From Phyto melanocephala (taxonomy: Eukaryota > Arthropoda > Insecta > Diptera > Rhinophoridae), in the NCBI GenBank assembly GCA_941918925.1, contig OW799233.1, positions 77,317,797 to 77,381,796 on the forward strand: a DNA stretch of 64,000 bases, read 5' to 3'. The notes under the pieces are model-generated. The model saw only the letters and a list, made by a program, of their open reading frames with translations, did not search any database and was not told the DNA's origin. Numbering within the stretch: the stretch's first letter is position 1; each line of letters begins with the position of its first letter. Both the position numbers and the translations under genes were made by a program. Below, piece after piece: positions 54,121 to 64,000 of this stretch.

Positions 54121-54933
54121 CTATTTCCATAGATTCAGGTGTTGGTCCGGTGTTAAACGAGTTAGTATAGTAAAATTTTGTTTGTTTAGATTTTTCTTGT
54201 GTGCAATGTATATAGCTCTAGTGTCATCTAAAGCCTTAATTTTTGCATATCTATTTATGATATCACTAAGGGAATAGTCTCCATTTATATGTGATCTCAT
54301 GGGTACATCAATTTTTTCGATTAATAAGCTAACTAAATCCCTATGTACATTTTCTGGTTTATAAATATTGGGCTTATCTTCGTCAAATAAATAAATTTGA
54401 TTTATATTAAATTTGGCCTTTTGGCAATAATCAAATAATTCTCTTAAATTGCTTACTTTTACGTTCCTGCATTTGTTAAAAATGTTTCCATATGAAATTT
54501 TGGGTTTTCCTTGCTGTATCAGCTTTGATTTGATTTCTTGCCATGTTGGGTTGTCGCCTAGCTCCTGTATATGTCTTCCTGCGTCTCCTATTATCTTCTC
54601 ATTCGTTATTATCTGGAGTACATACTGTTGAAGTGGTGCATTCTGTCCACACAACCTGAAAGTTGGAATTACTGATTTTATGAAAGCTATCAGATTGTGA
54701 TTTCCGTCGAGGGGCTTAACCCTACGAAATTGCTCTATTATTTCTCTAGGTTGCATTAAAGGCAGCTCATCCTGTTGAAGCCTCTGTTTTTGCTGCTGAG
54801 CTTGATGTTGTTCTTGGAGCATCTGTTCTTGACGGACCACTACATCTTGCAGCTGTTTTATCCTCTCGTTTAATGTTTCGATTTCTTTTTCTAACTGCCG
54901 ATTGATGTCGAAATTCTCCGATCTGGACACCAT
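54121..54933 (-). CDS. gag: Errantivirus-like gag, uninterrupted
   Basis: 270 minus-strand codons from the ATG at 54933. The first 75 residues are a heptad-like, then Gln-rich coiled coil (QLEKEIETLNERIKQLQ...). From residue 85 comes the gypsy-group gag core: FRRVKPLDGNHNLIAFIKSV, RLCGQNAPLQQYVLQIITNE, NPTWQEIKSKLIQQG, LRELFDYCQKAKFNINQIY. No CCHC knuckle is present, as is usual for 17.6/297-type gag, which ends in basic residues. It ends at 54121, about 85 bp before the protease frame. Confidence 0.75.
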   Translation of the reverse strand: MVSRSENFDINRQLEKEIETLNERIKQLQDVVVRQEQMLQEQHQAQQQKQRLQQDELPLMQPREIIEQFRRVKPLDGNHNLIAFIKSVIPTFRLCGQNAPLQQYVLQIITNEKIIGDAGRHIQELGDNPTWQEIKSKLIQQGKPKISYGNIFNKCRNVKVSNLRELFDYCQKAKFNINQIYLFDEDKPNIYKPENVHRDLVSLLIEKIDVPMRSHINGDYSLSDIINRYAKIKALDDTRAIYIAHKKNLNKQNFTILTRLTPDQHLNLWK

Positions 54934-55205
54934 AATTATTGTATTAATTTGTATTTACTTAAAATGATATTTTTATATATGTATATATTATAGATTTTTT
55001 TTGTAAAACTATTAATTGTAACCTTCTTTTAAAATTTGTTTTTATTTATTAACACTGAATTTATTTCGTTTATTTGTTTTTCTTTTCACAAAACTTTTAT
55101 TATAATTTTTCCAAAAAGGACTTTTTTTTTGTTTTTATGTTTTTCTGGGTTAAATAAGTTCTTTTCTCAAAACTTTTATTTATATAATTTTTCCAAAAAG
55201 GATTT
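54934..55205 (-). other. Leader of the errantivirus-like element, with a short direct repeat
   Basis: A+T-rich stretch between gag start and LTR. The segment CAAAACTTTTAT...TTTTTCCAAAAAGGA occurs twice, near 55089 and 55167, about 78 bp apart. No TGGCGCAGTCG-type primer site was found, so that part seems deleted or degraded. Confidence 0.45.
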
Positions 55206-55697
55206 TTCTTTTTTTTTCTTAGGAATTTTTTTTTAACTTTTTATTTTAACCATTGTCTTAAGACTAAACTTTACAAAATTCTTATTTACTTATATGACAA
55301 TTTCAGAATTCAGATTTTTTATATTGGTAAGCATTAAATTATATTGGGCAATCGTAAAACCATTGATATTGCTTAGTCAGGTCAATATCCATGGTTGTAG
55401 GTGTTTTTATTATTTTTAAAAGAAATATTGTGCAATCACCAAACCATTGGTATTTTTGTTGTAGAAAAACACTTAAACGAATTTGTTTAATTTGTTAGTG
55501 TTTTGATTTTGCTTGTCGGCACAATTGGTTTAGTGATGGCTTCATATTTCGTAAGAGGGCAACTTTAATAAAGTCAACGACTTATTGTTTATAAGTGTCG
55601 TTGACTTAAGTTGGTGTTTAAATATTTCGTAATAATACTATCGATGTCGATAGTATTCGCGAGGATTGGTTGAGTATGTGGAAGTACATACGTAACT
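55206..55697 (-). repeat. 5' LTR of the minus-strand errantivirus-like element
   Basis: Begins on the minus strand with AGTTACGTATG at 55697 and runs about 490 bp. Its inner 295 bp match the LTR remnant at 38306-38604. Its last bases (expected ...CGTAACT plus primer site) are missing. A hairpin GTCAACGAC/GTCGTTGAC near 55578-55608 and a palindrome AATACTATCGA-TG-TCGATAGTATT near 55634-55657 lie in the U3 part. Confidence 0.7.
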
Positions 55698-56520
55698 TGC
55701 GCCATATAACAGCTCATTAGCCAGACTATTTGCCTCTTGTTCTCGATGGCTATAGTACAGGTGTCCTTATCACTGAAGTCGGATAGAACAAAAGCTTTAA
55801 GATTGCTTTTGGCCATAATGCAAGATCTGGTCCCACCTGGTCCGGCTGCATACAGAATGTAGTAGCCATCCTTGTTTAGCCCGCAAACCCTGTCTTTGTA
55901 CAAAAATGGTTCTTGGACACATATAAGATCCTCCGTGCTTGAAGACAGTCGTAGGAGTAGGGCAGCTGACGCCGCTTTTGAGTGGTGAAGGTTAATTTGA
56001 GTAACCTTCAATGTAGCTGATGGCTGTGGACGACTGTGACATCGGCGTCCTCTGAACCGTCGTCAGATTCTAGAAGGGCGTCTTCATCTTCTGTCACATC
56101 CATCTTACCAAAGAATTCCCACACTAGTCCTGAGACCGATTGGGTGTCATCAATGTCCGATGAAAGAGCAGATTCGTCGTCACAGCGCATGGAGAGATCC
56201 TTAGATGAGTCCTTACTCTCCGGAGCTTGAGGCTTCTCCTTGTCGTCACCCTTATAGACCCGGAGAAAGATAGTACCAAAACCGTAGTATATCTTTCCCT
56301 GAGTCTTCCGAAGTGGAGACAGGGAGTCACTGTTTATAATAACAGTGGCCTTCCTGGAGTCTTCTACAGCTTCAGTAACCTTGGCTATTTTTCAGTCCTT
56401 CGTGGGTAGCTGAGGATTACTGACCTGCATAATCTCCTTTGGGTCGGATGGTAGTGATAGTTGCCTAGTCCGCGTACGCCATCAGTGCGCGCGATGGTCG
56501 ACCCTTTACGTGCCTACTCG
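55698..56520 (-). pseudogene. LOA-clade LINE, 5' part: ORF1 end and endonuclease start
   Basis: Minus strand. The ORF1 C-terminus runs from about 56400 to 56008: an acidic tail after GKIYYGFGTIFLRVYKGDDKE, ending near a TGA. ORF2 begins about 56011 (VTQINLHHSKAASAALLLRL), with LICVQEPFLYKDRVCGLN and WLMSCYMA, an LOA-type endonuclease start. It stops at the TGCG next to the LTR. The remainder of the same ORF lies at 34972-38276. ORF1 and ORF2 overlap by a few bases. Upstream codons beyond 56400 are broken by a stop. Confidence 0.75.
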
Positions 56521-56686
56521 CGATAACAAAATTGAGGAGAATTTAGAAAAAACAAAAGAAAATGTACGAAATACTGAATCGGATCAGGGTCTTGACGCTG
56601 CACTTGCGGACATCCATAAGGTTATTATGGACTAGGAAGGGCAGATACGGACACAGATCCAATTGGACGATTTCCTGGGACTATCA
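56521..56686. other. Short segment before the duplication junction
   Basis: A plus-strand frame rich in Glu/Lys/Asn (NKIEENLEKTKENVRN) runs here and ends in TAG near 56632. Not identified. It ends exactly where the second copy of Osvaldo-like pol begins. Confidence 0.35.
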
Positions 56687-57878
56687 GTTATATGTAGTAC
56701 CAGCCTTACAGCAGCAGCTGTACTTAGGAGTTGATTTTTGGGATCAGTTTGGAATAGTTCCGCGTGTTGAGGAAATGAGCCCGATTTTCCAAGAGGAATT
56801 GAATATAAAACTCACCTCACAACAGCAGCAACGTCTGCAATCAGTTATAGATTTGTTTCCATCGTACGCCAAACTCGGCTTGGGCAGAACACATCTTATG
56901 AAGCATGTGATTGAGGTGCTGGATGAAAAGTTGCCATGTAAACAAAGATATTACCCCATGTCACCCGTGAAACTGCAAAAAGCGTATAGTGAAGTGGACC
57001 GTATGCTGGCACTCGATGTCATCGAGGAGAGCAATGGCGCTTGGAGCTCTCCAGTAGTGATAGTCGAAAAGCCGGGAAAAATTCGCTTATGCATAGATTT
57101 ACGAAAAGTCAATGAAAGGACGAAGAAGGATGCCTACCCAGCACCACATACCGAGAGCATTTTGAGCCAACTCCAGAATACATTTTTCATCACCAGTCTA
57201 GATTTGAAGGATGCCTTCTGGCAGATTCCTCTTCAGAAGGCATCCCGAGAAAAGACGGCGTTCAAGGTCCCGGGCCGGCCATTGTATCAGTTCAAGGTAA
57301 TGCCTTTTGGCTTATGCAATGCCAGTCAGAGACTGTGTCGTTTAATGGATCGCGTAATACCTGCAAAGCTCAGAGAGTATGTTTTTGTTTATATTGACGA
57401 CTTGTTGATATGTTTGCCTGATTTCAACTCCCATATCCAACATCTTACAGAGGTGGCAAAATGTTTGTCAGAAGCTGGATTGACCATAAATCTGGAGAAG
57501 TCGGATTTCTGTCAGAAGGAAGTTCGATATCTCGGGTTTATAATCGGCCAAGGGGAGCTACGTACAGACCCAGTGAAAACCAAGGCTATGCTGGACTTCC
57601 CAATACCGATCACTGCGAAACAGCTCCGAAGGTTCCTGGGGATGTGCGGATGGTACCGAAGGTTCCTTCCGAATTTCGCCACCATAACGGCGCCAATGAC
57701 AGACTGCTTGAAAAAGGGTAAGGAATTTAAAATGTCGGTCGAAGCGGTGAAATCTTTTGAGAGTTTAAAAGAGGAACTGACGTCACCGAGAGTCCTAATT
57801 AGCCCTTACTTTAAAAACATTTTTTTCTTTAATGCGATGCCTCCACCACAGGCATTGGAAGCGTTTCATTCCAGCTAG
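56687..57878 (+). pseudogene. pol: Second copy of Osvaldo-like RT, lacking gag and protease active site
   Basis: Same frame as 42526-43717, with YIDD and other RT motifs preserved. Upstream of the junction the frame stays open into unrelated sequence, so an ATG at 56562 gives a 438-codon chimeric ORF with 42 foreign codons in front. Breaks at the RNase H start as in copy 1. Confidence 0.8.
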
Positions 57879-59401
57879 ATGATGAAGGTAATGAGCGGCC
57901 AATCGGATATATGTCACAAAAACTAAATTCCGCACAAAAGAATTACACGGTGACGGAGTTAGAGTGTCTGGCGGCTGTAGTGAGTGTACAAAAATTTCGC
58001 GCTTATATCGATGGACTTCCATTTACAATTATCTCCGATCATATGAGCCTCAAAAGGCTCATGAGTCAGAAGGAGCTATCAGGACGATTGGCAAGGTGGA
58101 GCCTCAAGCTACAGGGGTTCGATTTTAACATTGTCCACAGAAAGGGTTCAAGAAATGTTGTGCCGGACGCCCTAAGTCGTATGTTTGTGGAAGAAATTGA
58201 GGAGGCAAGCAAGGGTGGTGAAACTTTACTTCCAGATCTGAAGGTAATTAACGGAATCGTCTTTAAAAGAACAAATTTTAGAACTGACGAGTACACTGAC
58301 GTAACCTGGAAAATTTGGGTGCCATCGGGCCTTCGTACGTGTCTTTTGGAAAGATACCACTGTGATGCTGCGGCAGGACACGGGGGCATTGCAAAGACTC
58401 TGCATCGTTTAAGAACCAAATATTTCTGGCCAGGCATGGTGGCCGATGTAAAATCATATGTGTCGGGCTGTGAGATTTGTAAGAGTTCTAAGGCTCCAAA
58501 TGTCAGTTCTCGACCATTTATGGGCAGCCAGATAACTTCCGAGCGTGTGTTCCAGCGTCTTTTTGTGGATTTTTGTGGCCCGTATCCCCGTAGCCGACAG
58601 GGCAATAGCTATGTTTTTGTGGTCCTAGACCACTACTCGAAATTTGTATTTCTGAAGCCAATGCGAAATGCGACAGCTTACGAAGTCATAAAGTATTTAG
58701 AGAGCGAAATATTCCATGTATTCGGTGCTCCGGAGGTCATAGTTTCCGACAATGGCCGGCAATTCACTTCGGAGATATTTGCGGATTTGCTAAAAAGGTA
58801 TGGTGTTAAGCACATGAGGACCGCCGTATACGCCCCTCAATCTAATTCATCAGAGCGGGTCAATCGCTCCATGCTTTCCATTATTCGTTCGTACATCAGT
58901 GAGGTCGACCAGAAAACGTGGGACGCTCATGTTTCTAAGGCGGCGTTTGCCATATGAAGTGCGTTTCACGAGGCAATAGGTATGGAACCATACCGAGCAG
59001 TCTTTGGCCAATGCATGATACAACATGGAGACTCTTACGATATTCTTCGAAGACTCAATAGTGTAAAAGAGCCCGAGGTAGACGTGTTGCCTAAAGATGC
59101 TCTACTTCAGTTGCTTAGGAAGAAAATTGTACAGAATCTTAAAGCTGCAAACGAAAAGGGGAGGAAAACATATAATTTAAGGGCTAGAAATATACGTTAT
59201 AAGGTCGGACAGCTGGTTTACAGGAAAAACTACAAGCTGAGTAGCGCGGCCGGAAACTATAGCTCGAAATTAGCACCCAAGTACATTAAGTCGGTTGTGT
59301 TAAAGGAAATAGGTAATTCATTGTATGAACTAGGTGATACGGCTGGTAAGTCATTGGGTAGGGGTATATCATGCGGAGAATATAAGGGTGTAGGAAAATA
59401 G
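57826..59401 (+). pseudogene. pol: Second copy of Osvaldo-like RNase H and integrase
   Basis: Identical in translation to 43665-45240, as far as read, including the in-frame TGA at 58955-58957 and the three integrase acidic residues. One silent-type change is seen near 58580 (GGG/GCC region). Confidence 0.8.
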
Positions 59402-61455
59402 GATATTTAAGACGACGACGATAGACAGAATAAGTAGGTGGGCGGGATATGTACTAATTAATAGAGCATGAGATCTTCGCGGGCTCTTGCCCCACGTTTA
59501 GGCGCGGACAGTCAATCTTTGAATATTTGCAGCTGTAGTCAGTCGTCTGTAGTACAACTCATAACTCAACACACCTCTACTAATTTCATGCGTCTGTATC
59601 AGGTAGGAACGATTTATGACAACGACTCCACCAGGACACGGTTCTGTATTCGAAATTATAATTTATATATGTACAAAAAAAATAGTATGGAAAAAAAAAA
59701 TGATAATACTCAATTATTATTCTCGCTTTTCGAGCCAACCAACATTCCAGCACGTTCGTTTGACTCGCCCTGTTGCGAACTTAATTTTTGTTAAAAGAAA
59801 AAAAAATAATAATATTAATTAAGATTAAATAACGCTAAAGTTGAATATTTCGGTAGTCATAAGAGTCATTTGTTTTACAGAAACATAGTATTTACATGCT
59901 ATTAAAATATTACTTGTAGTTATTTATATGTGTCAAAATCATAATAGTACGATTAAAAATTTAATTGCGGATAGGAAAATACAACGATGTACAAAGTTTC
60001 CATTGATCGAAGTATATTCAGCATTGAATATAAATTGGTAAAATAAATTTTACATTTCGGTTACTCTACCTATCTAGTGATAGGGAAAGTTAAGTATACC
60101 CAACTCTGGTAGGAATTTGTTTTATAAACACCTCCTAATAGAATTTGACATTCGGCTTACATCAGACAGTTTGGTGATTCACCGCAATGGGATTTCCGGT
60201 AGATACGCACATTTTTTAGATGTAAAGTTCATTGAAGCGTAACACCAATCATATGCTATAAACACAATCAAGACCACCGACCACCGACTACAAGATGTCA
60301 AAAATAGAATACATGCGTGCTTATGAGAATAAATCTTTTAGCCGCTACACGACTACCGACTACACGGCTACTTTTGTAGCCCGTAGCCAACTTAGGCTAA
60401 TTTCTATTTTTCTTGGCTACAAAAAACAGATTAGTGCTGCCAATACAATAAATGCATGAAATGGTGGTTTTAAAAACGCAATACATTAAATATCGCTATT
60501 AAAAACGCGAAAACTATTATAGTGGCACCATCGAAAAATAATAATCATCAGTTCATTATGTGTTTATTTTTTGTAGTTAGTGGTCGGTAGTCGTTAAAAG
60601 AATTAAGTAGCTGGCGACTTGGCTATTTTTGTAGCCAGCTACAGTAGTCGGTAGTCGATGGTCGGTAGCCTTTGATTGTGTTTATAGCTATACTCGGCAG
60701 GACAAGTTTGATTATTTTTATGGGGTGCCCGTGGCCGAGAATTTAAAAAGGCTACACGTTTCATGAACGTGAAACAATACGTTGTATTAAGTTTTGAAGA
60801 CGGTTTGCCCACGGCAGTGGCGTCGGGAATAGGAAGAATCAAACGTAAAGTCGCACGTGAGTTTTGTTTTCTATGACAGGTTGGTCGATGGTTACTTATT
60901 TGTACAATTTGATAATTAGGCACAGTTCTGATTTGGGTAAACTGAAGAGTAAGGGCTCTACTGGGCTGTGCTTTGCGTGAAGGAGAAAACGTGCCTTCGT
61001 AGTGCAAATTCTCTTAATTAGGCCACACCGGCACCGGTTGCGCAGTGGCAGTTTTAAATTTGACAGAAACTCAGAGGGTGCATGAGGAAACAAAGCGGTA
61101 GCGAAGGCACTGCAACTTAGTCCCACAGCGAATATCTCAGCACATGAACGTTTGGCAATTTCATCCGCGCCTTAGGCTATATATGTGTAGAGTGTACATG
61201 TGTGTTTACTGCGAGTGAGTAAATTTCAATCAAATTAAAACTTAACCCTACCAATGTAGTCATGTAGTCTAACTTTTATTGTTACAAAATCATTGTCATT
61301 GAGGAGGCGTTTAATTGGTAAAAGAATAAATTGGAACAGAAATGTAAAGTCGAATTTAGGTAAAATAAAAACTTAGATTAAAGTGATTGAAAGAAGAAAA
61401 ATAAAAGGATTAAAGAAAATTAAAACCATAAAACACAATTTAAATGAAATTGGAA
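59402..61455 (+). other. Second copy of the 3' region after pol
   Basis: Same as 45241-47295 with scattered single-base changes (for example near 59520, 59835, 59886 and 60739). Contains the second MITE copy. No recognised coding sequence. Confidence 0.5.
60255..60688. mobile_element. MITE-like element, second copy
   Basis: Copy of 46095-46528 carried by the tandem duplication, with the same inverted ends GCTATAAACACAATCAA and TTGATTGTGTTTATAGC. Confidence 0.65.
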
Positions 61456-62388
61456 TTAGATCAAATAAAATTTGTATATAAAAAAAAAAGAGAAACAAGT
61501 AAATCTCGAATGAAAGTAATTTACACTAAATCAAAATAAGGAATTGATTTATAACAAAACTCAAATAAAATGTGGAAATTTAACTTTAACTAGAATAAGA
61601 TTGTATGAAATAAAAGAAAACAAAAGGAAAGAAAAAAAATTAACTAAAGTCAAACCGAATTGAATTAAGATCAGGTCAGATTTAAATTTAGAGTCAAGTC
61701 AAAGTAAAGACCAAAATTGGGTCGAGGTTGAATTAATTTTAGAGTCGAACCAAGTTTAAGACAGAGTTTAAGTGGTATTTGGATCTAACTGGAATCCAAT
61801 GTTGGACTAAATTTAAATCAGATCTGACCGTAGTTTGAGTAAGAATTTGTACTGAAGTTAAATAAACACGAAAGATGATGTAAAAATAGGAAATAATGAT
61901 ACAAAACTTACATTACTAACAATCAATTTAAGTTTTTTTAATGTAATTAATACTTAGTTTAAGGAAAAAAGGTAAAGATAAGGAAATGTAATGATATATT
62001 TTAAAAGAAATTAATAGAATTCAATATGGAAAGCTGAATCTAGTAGTGTAGTGTGTATGATAGGGGAGCGAGCCATACTTGTGGACGGACAGAATAGGGA
62101 GTCGGACAGGTAAAATGTGTTAAGGCTGTGACAGATTATTTTAACGGAGTTTGCCACCACAGCAAAGAATGGGTTGGAAAGGGCAGGGTCCTCCATTAAC
62201 ATCGGGAGGTCCACCACATGGTCTTCGTGAAGATCGAATTGCAACCGGGTACGATTTTTGTGTTATGCGGGATCGTGTTACAACGGCCACAAGAATCCAC
62301 CCTTAACCGACGAGCTAGTTCGTGCTTGAAGCAGGCGTACCCGAGTGGCCGGGTCAACACTAAACTATATCTAGGTCCGCGCGTAACA
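61456..62388 (+). repeat. 3' LTR of the Osvaldo-like element, second copy
   Basis: Copy of 47296-48230, ending GCGCGTAACA at 62388, with a few small differences (near 61524, 61910-61940 and 62167). Confidence 0.75.
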
Positions 62389-63162
62389 AAATATAATATT
62401 GTTAAACGGGGTTATATTCGTAATTCAATATATTTATTTAAGAAACAACAAAACCTAAAAAAAATAATTATTAATAATAAAATAAATTAAAATTTGTACT
62501 TTCAGTAAAATGTAATATTTAAAGCTTAGTGTTATACATTTGGATTGGGTTTGTTTTGCTTGCGATTGTCTAATTTAAAGCTTAATTCGATTGCAATAAT
62601 TGTTTGTGATCATATGCATTTTGATCAAAATGTAGAAAATGTTTGTTTTAAGAAGATTAAGAAATGTTTTTGCGTGTAGAATCTCTTCAAGTGTATCAGT
62701 ATTTTACCTGTTTCTTATTTAGGTTTTGTTTAGATATATTATTGAAAAAATTCGTTCCACAGTAGCCGAAATATGTAACAATGAAAATGAATAAACCAAA
62801 ATTTTTGTAAAACAAGCAACATTATGAAATCTTCACCTTTCTTTATATTGAAGGCGTTTTTGTAAAATTGAATGTCAGTTTTATCAACATCTTAATGAAT
62901 TCGCCTTGCATTGGTGGCAAAAACGTAAAGAATTAAACTTCAATAACTTGCATAGTTGTAATAAAACCGTACTTTTTATGATATGTTTTTATGAGAAATA
63001 TGTATGTCATGTATAGAATCATTGGAAAAAAATTTTTGTGGTCTAATACTTAAAAATAAAAACTTTTTAAAATTACCGTACAAATATCAAAATTACCTAC
63101 CTACCGTTTGAGACTCTTAATTACCGTACAATACGGTAATTACTGTACGGTTAACAACACTG
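62389..63162. mobile_element. hAT-like terminus fragment, second copy
   Basis: Copy of 48231-49004, ending at the same CAGTGTTG (minus strand) that cuts the integrase frame. Confidence 0.4.
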
Positions 63163-63822
63163 ATGATATGTGTCATTGTATAACATTATGGCTTTGTTAA
63201 TTTGTTGTGTTATTGGTAAATATGGTTCCAAATTTAGGGCTCGTATTTTCTCTGTTATTGTGTTATTTAGTCTTTCTACATCACTGTTTCCTGTGTGGCT
63301 GTTAGGTTTTGTAATATGATATTGTATTCCCTCTTTTTGCATTAATTCCTTAACATTTTCGTTATTAAATTCATTATCGAATATCATTTTAGTTACCTTG
63401 CCTTTTATGGATAAAAATTGTTGTAATTGGATTACAAGAGTTCTACTATTTCTATCTACTAGTGGTAAGCAGGTAGCGTGTTTTGAAAATTTGTCGATGA
63501 AGACAATAAAAGAATATTTGCTATTTACATATGTGTCAACATAGATTATTTCGTTAATTGATTTTGGGGTGTAGGTTAATTGAAATTTATTTTTTATTTG
63601 ATTTCGGTCATATTTTCCTCCTGAGCATATGTCAAAATTATTTATTACTTTACTTATGTGCTCCCTGAGGGAAGGATTATACAGCTTGGCCTTTAGCTTC
63701 TCAAAGGATGCTGTTATACCACAGTGACCACTTTCGTTTTTGTGAAAAAGAACAATATGTTTTCTTAGTTCTTCCTGGGTTTTTATATCAATCGCCATTC
63801 GTGAACAACGAACGAATTTCAC
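63163..63822 (-). pseudogene. pol: Errantivirus-like integrase, second copy
   Basis: Same as 49005-49664 with one amino-acid change (Gln to His near residue 55). Both copies share the Phe in place of a zinc-binding Cys and the same C-terminal cut. Sequence from 63823 to 64000 is the start of the upstream pol linker, which leaves the window. Confidence 0.8.
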
Positions 63823-64000
63823 TTTGGGATTTGCTGAAAACTTCTCTTGAATAATCTTGTGAATTTTATAATATTCGTGATCATAAAGGTGGGAATATAT
63901 GCCACTTTCACTTTATCTATATCCCTTCTAATGATATCTAGCGCATTGTTTCCATCGACATCATTCTTATCTAAATTAATTCTCTTGGAATTAAATATAG

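Larger units (their letters stand above)
38277..55697 (-). mobile_element. Second errantivirus-like gypsy element, minus strand, with three nested insertions
   Basis: The ends are AGTTACG (38277) and CGTAACT (55697), the inverted LTR termini of the gypsy group. They are flanked by TGCT (38273-38276) and TGCG (55698-55701), a 4-bp duplication with one change. On the minus strand from 55697: LTR, leader, gag, protease, partial RT, RNase H, partial integrase, LTR remnant. Inside lie the Osvaldo-like element (38606-48230), a hAT-like end fragment (to 49004) and a LINE (50481-52649). It splits the LOA LINE. Env was not found; the space is occupied by the insertions. Confidence 0.75.
42526..56686. 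repeat. First unit of a 14.16-kb tandem duplication
   Basis: Sequence from GTTATATGTAGTACC at 42526 recurs at 56687 and stays collinear to the window end (offset 14161, drifting to 14158 by small deletions). The second copy starts immediately after the first ends, as in a head-to-tail tandem duplication. Confidence 0.85.
56687..64000. repeat. Second unit of the tandem duplication, running out of the window
   Basis: Copies 42526-49842 with about a dozen substitutions and a few 1-2 bp indels seen by eye. All frameshifts and stops of the first unit are shared, so the duplication is younger than the decay. Confidence 0.85.

Overview
The window reads as A+T-rich, repeat-dense heterochromatin from an insect, most likely a fly (Diptera). 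That assignment is an inference from the mix of elements: BEL/Pao and Ty3/gypsy retrotransposons (including env-bearing, errantivirus-like ones), R1-clade and LOA-clade LINEs, and a tRNA-Arg-type BEL primer site. I see no prokaryotic features, CRISPR arrays, rRNA or tRNA genes, and no host gene that looks intact. The nearest things to host sequence are one possible first exon (4121-4214) and a broken zinc-finger gene copy (13689-16209, minus).

Left part (1-20355). Positions 1-2422 and 16210-18630 are nearly identical (about 8 differences seen). Each copy carries a degenerate minus-strand gene of an arthropod multicopy protein family and the 5' end of a BEL element (LTR, primer site, gag). Between them lie an A+T-rich stretch, a minus-strand R1-type endonuclease fragment, a nearly complete CR1/Kiri-like LINE (about 6.3-11.3 kb), pieces of Waldo-like R1 elements on both sides of an (ATGT)n microsatellite, and the zinc-finger pseudogene. 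The second BEL copy continues through gag, protease and the start of reverse transcriptase, then is cut off at 20355.

Middle (20356-38276). Three R1-clade LINE remnants lie head to tail on the plus strand (20356-31828, 31829-32790, 32800-34971). The first is split by a gypsy/errantivirus-like provirus (21195-31646) with AGTTA...TAACT LTRs and a CGCG target duplication. That provirus is itself split by a 5'-truncated BEL element (24031-28650). The provirus keeps protease, RT, RNase H, integrase and env, but gag is missing. The third R1 element is cut by a minus-strand LOA LINE.

Right part (34972-64000). The LOA LINE is in two halves (34972-38276 and 55698-about 56520). It is split by a second, minus-strand errantivirus-like element (38277-55697) with AGTTACG...CGTAACT ends and a TGCG/TGCT target duplication. 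That element holds three more insertions: a plus-strand Osvaldo-like gypsy element (about 38606-48230), a piece with a hAT-like end (48231-49004), and a CR1/Daphne-like LINE (50481-52649) flanked by an unusually long direct repeat of about 215 bp. Finally, 42526-56686 appears to be tandemly duplicated: from 56687 to the window end the sequence repeats 42526-49842 with roughly a dozen differences.

Almost every coding region carries frameshifts or stops, so this is a nested graveyard with very recent large duplications on top. No genes here work together as a host pathway. The functional relations are those within each retroelement (gag, protease, RT/RNase H, integrase, env; ORF1 and ORF2).
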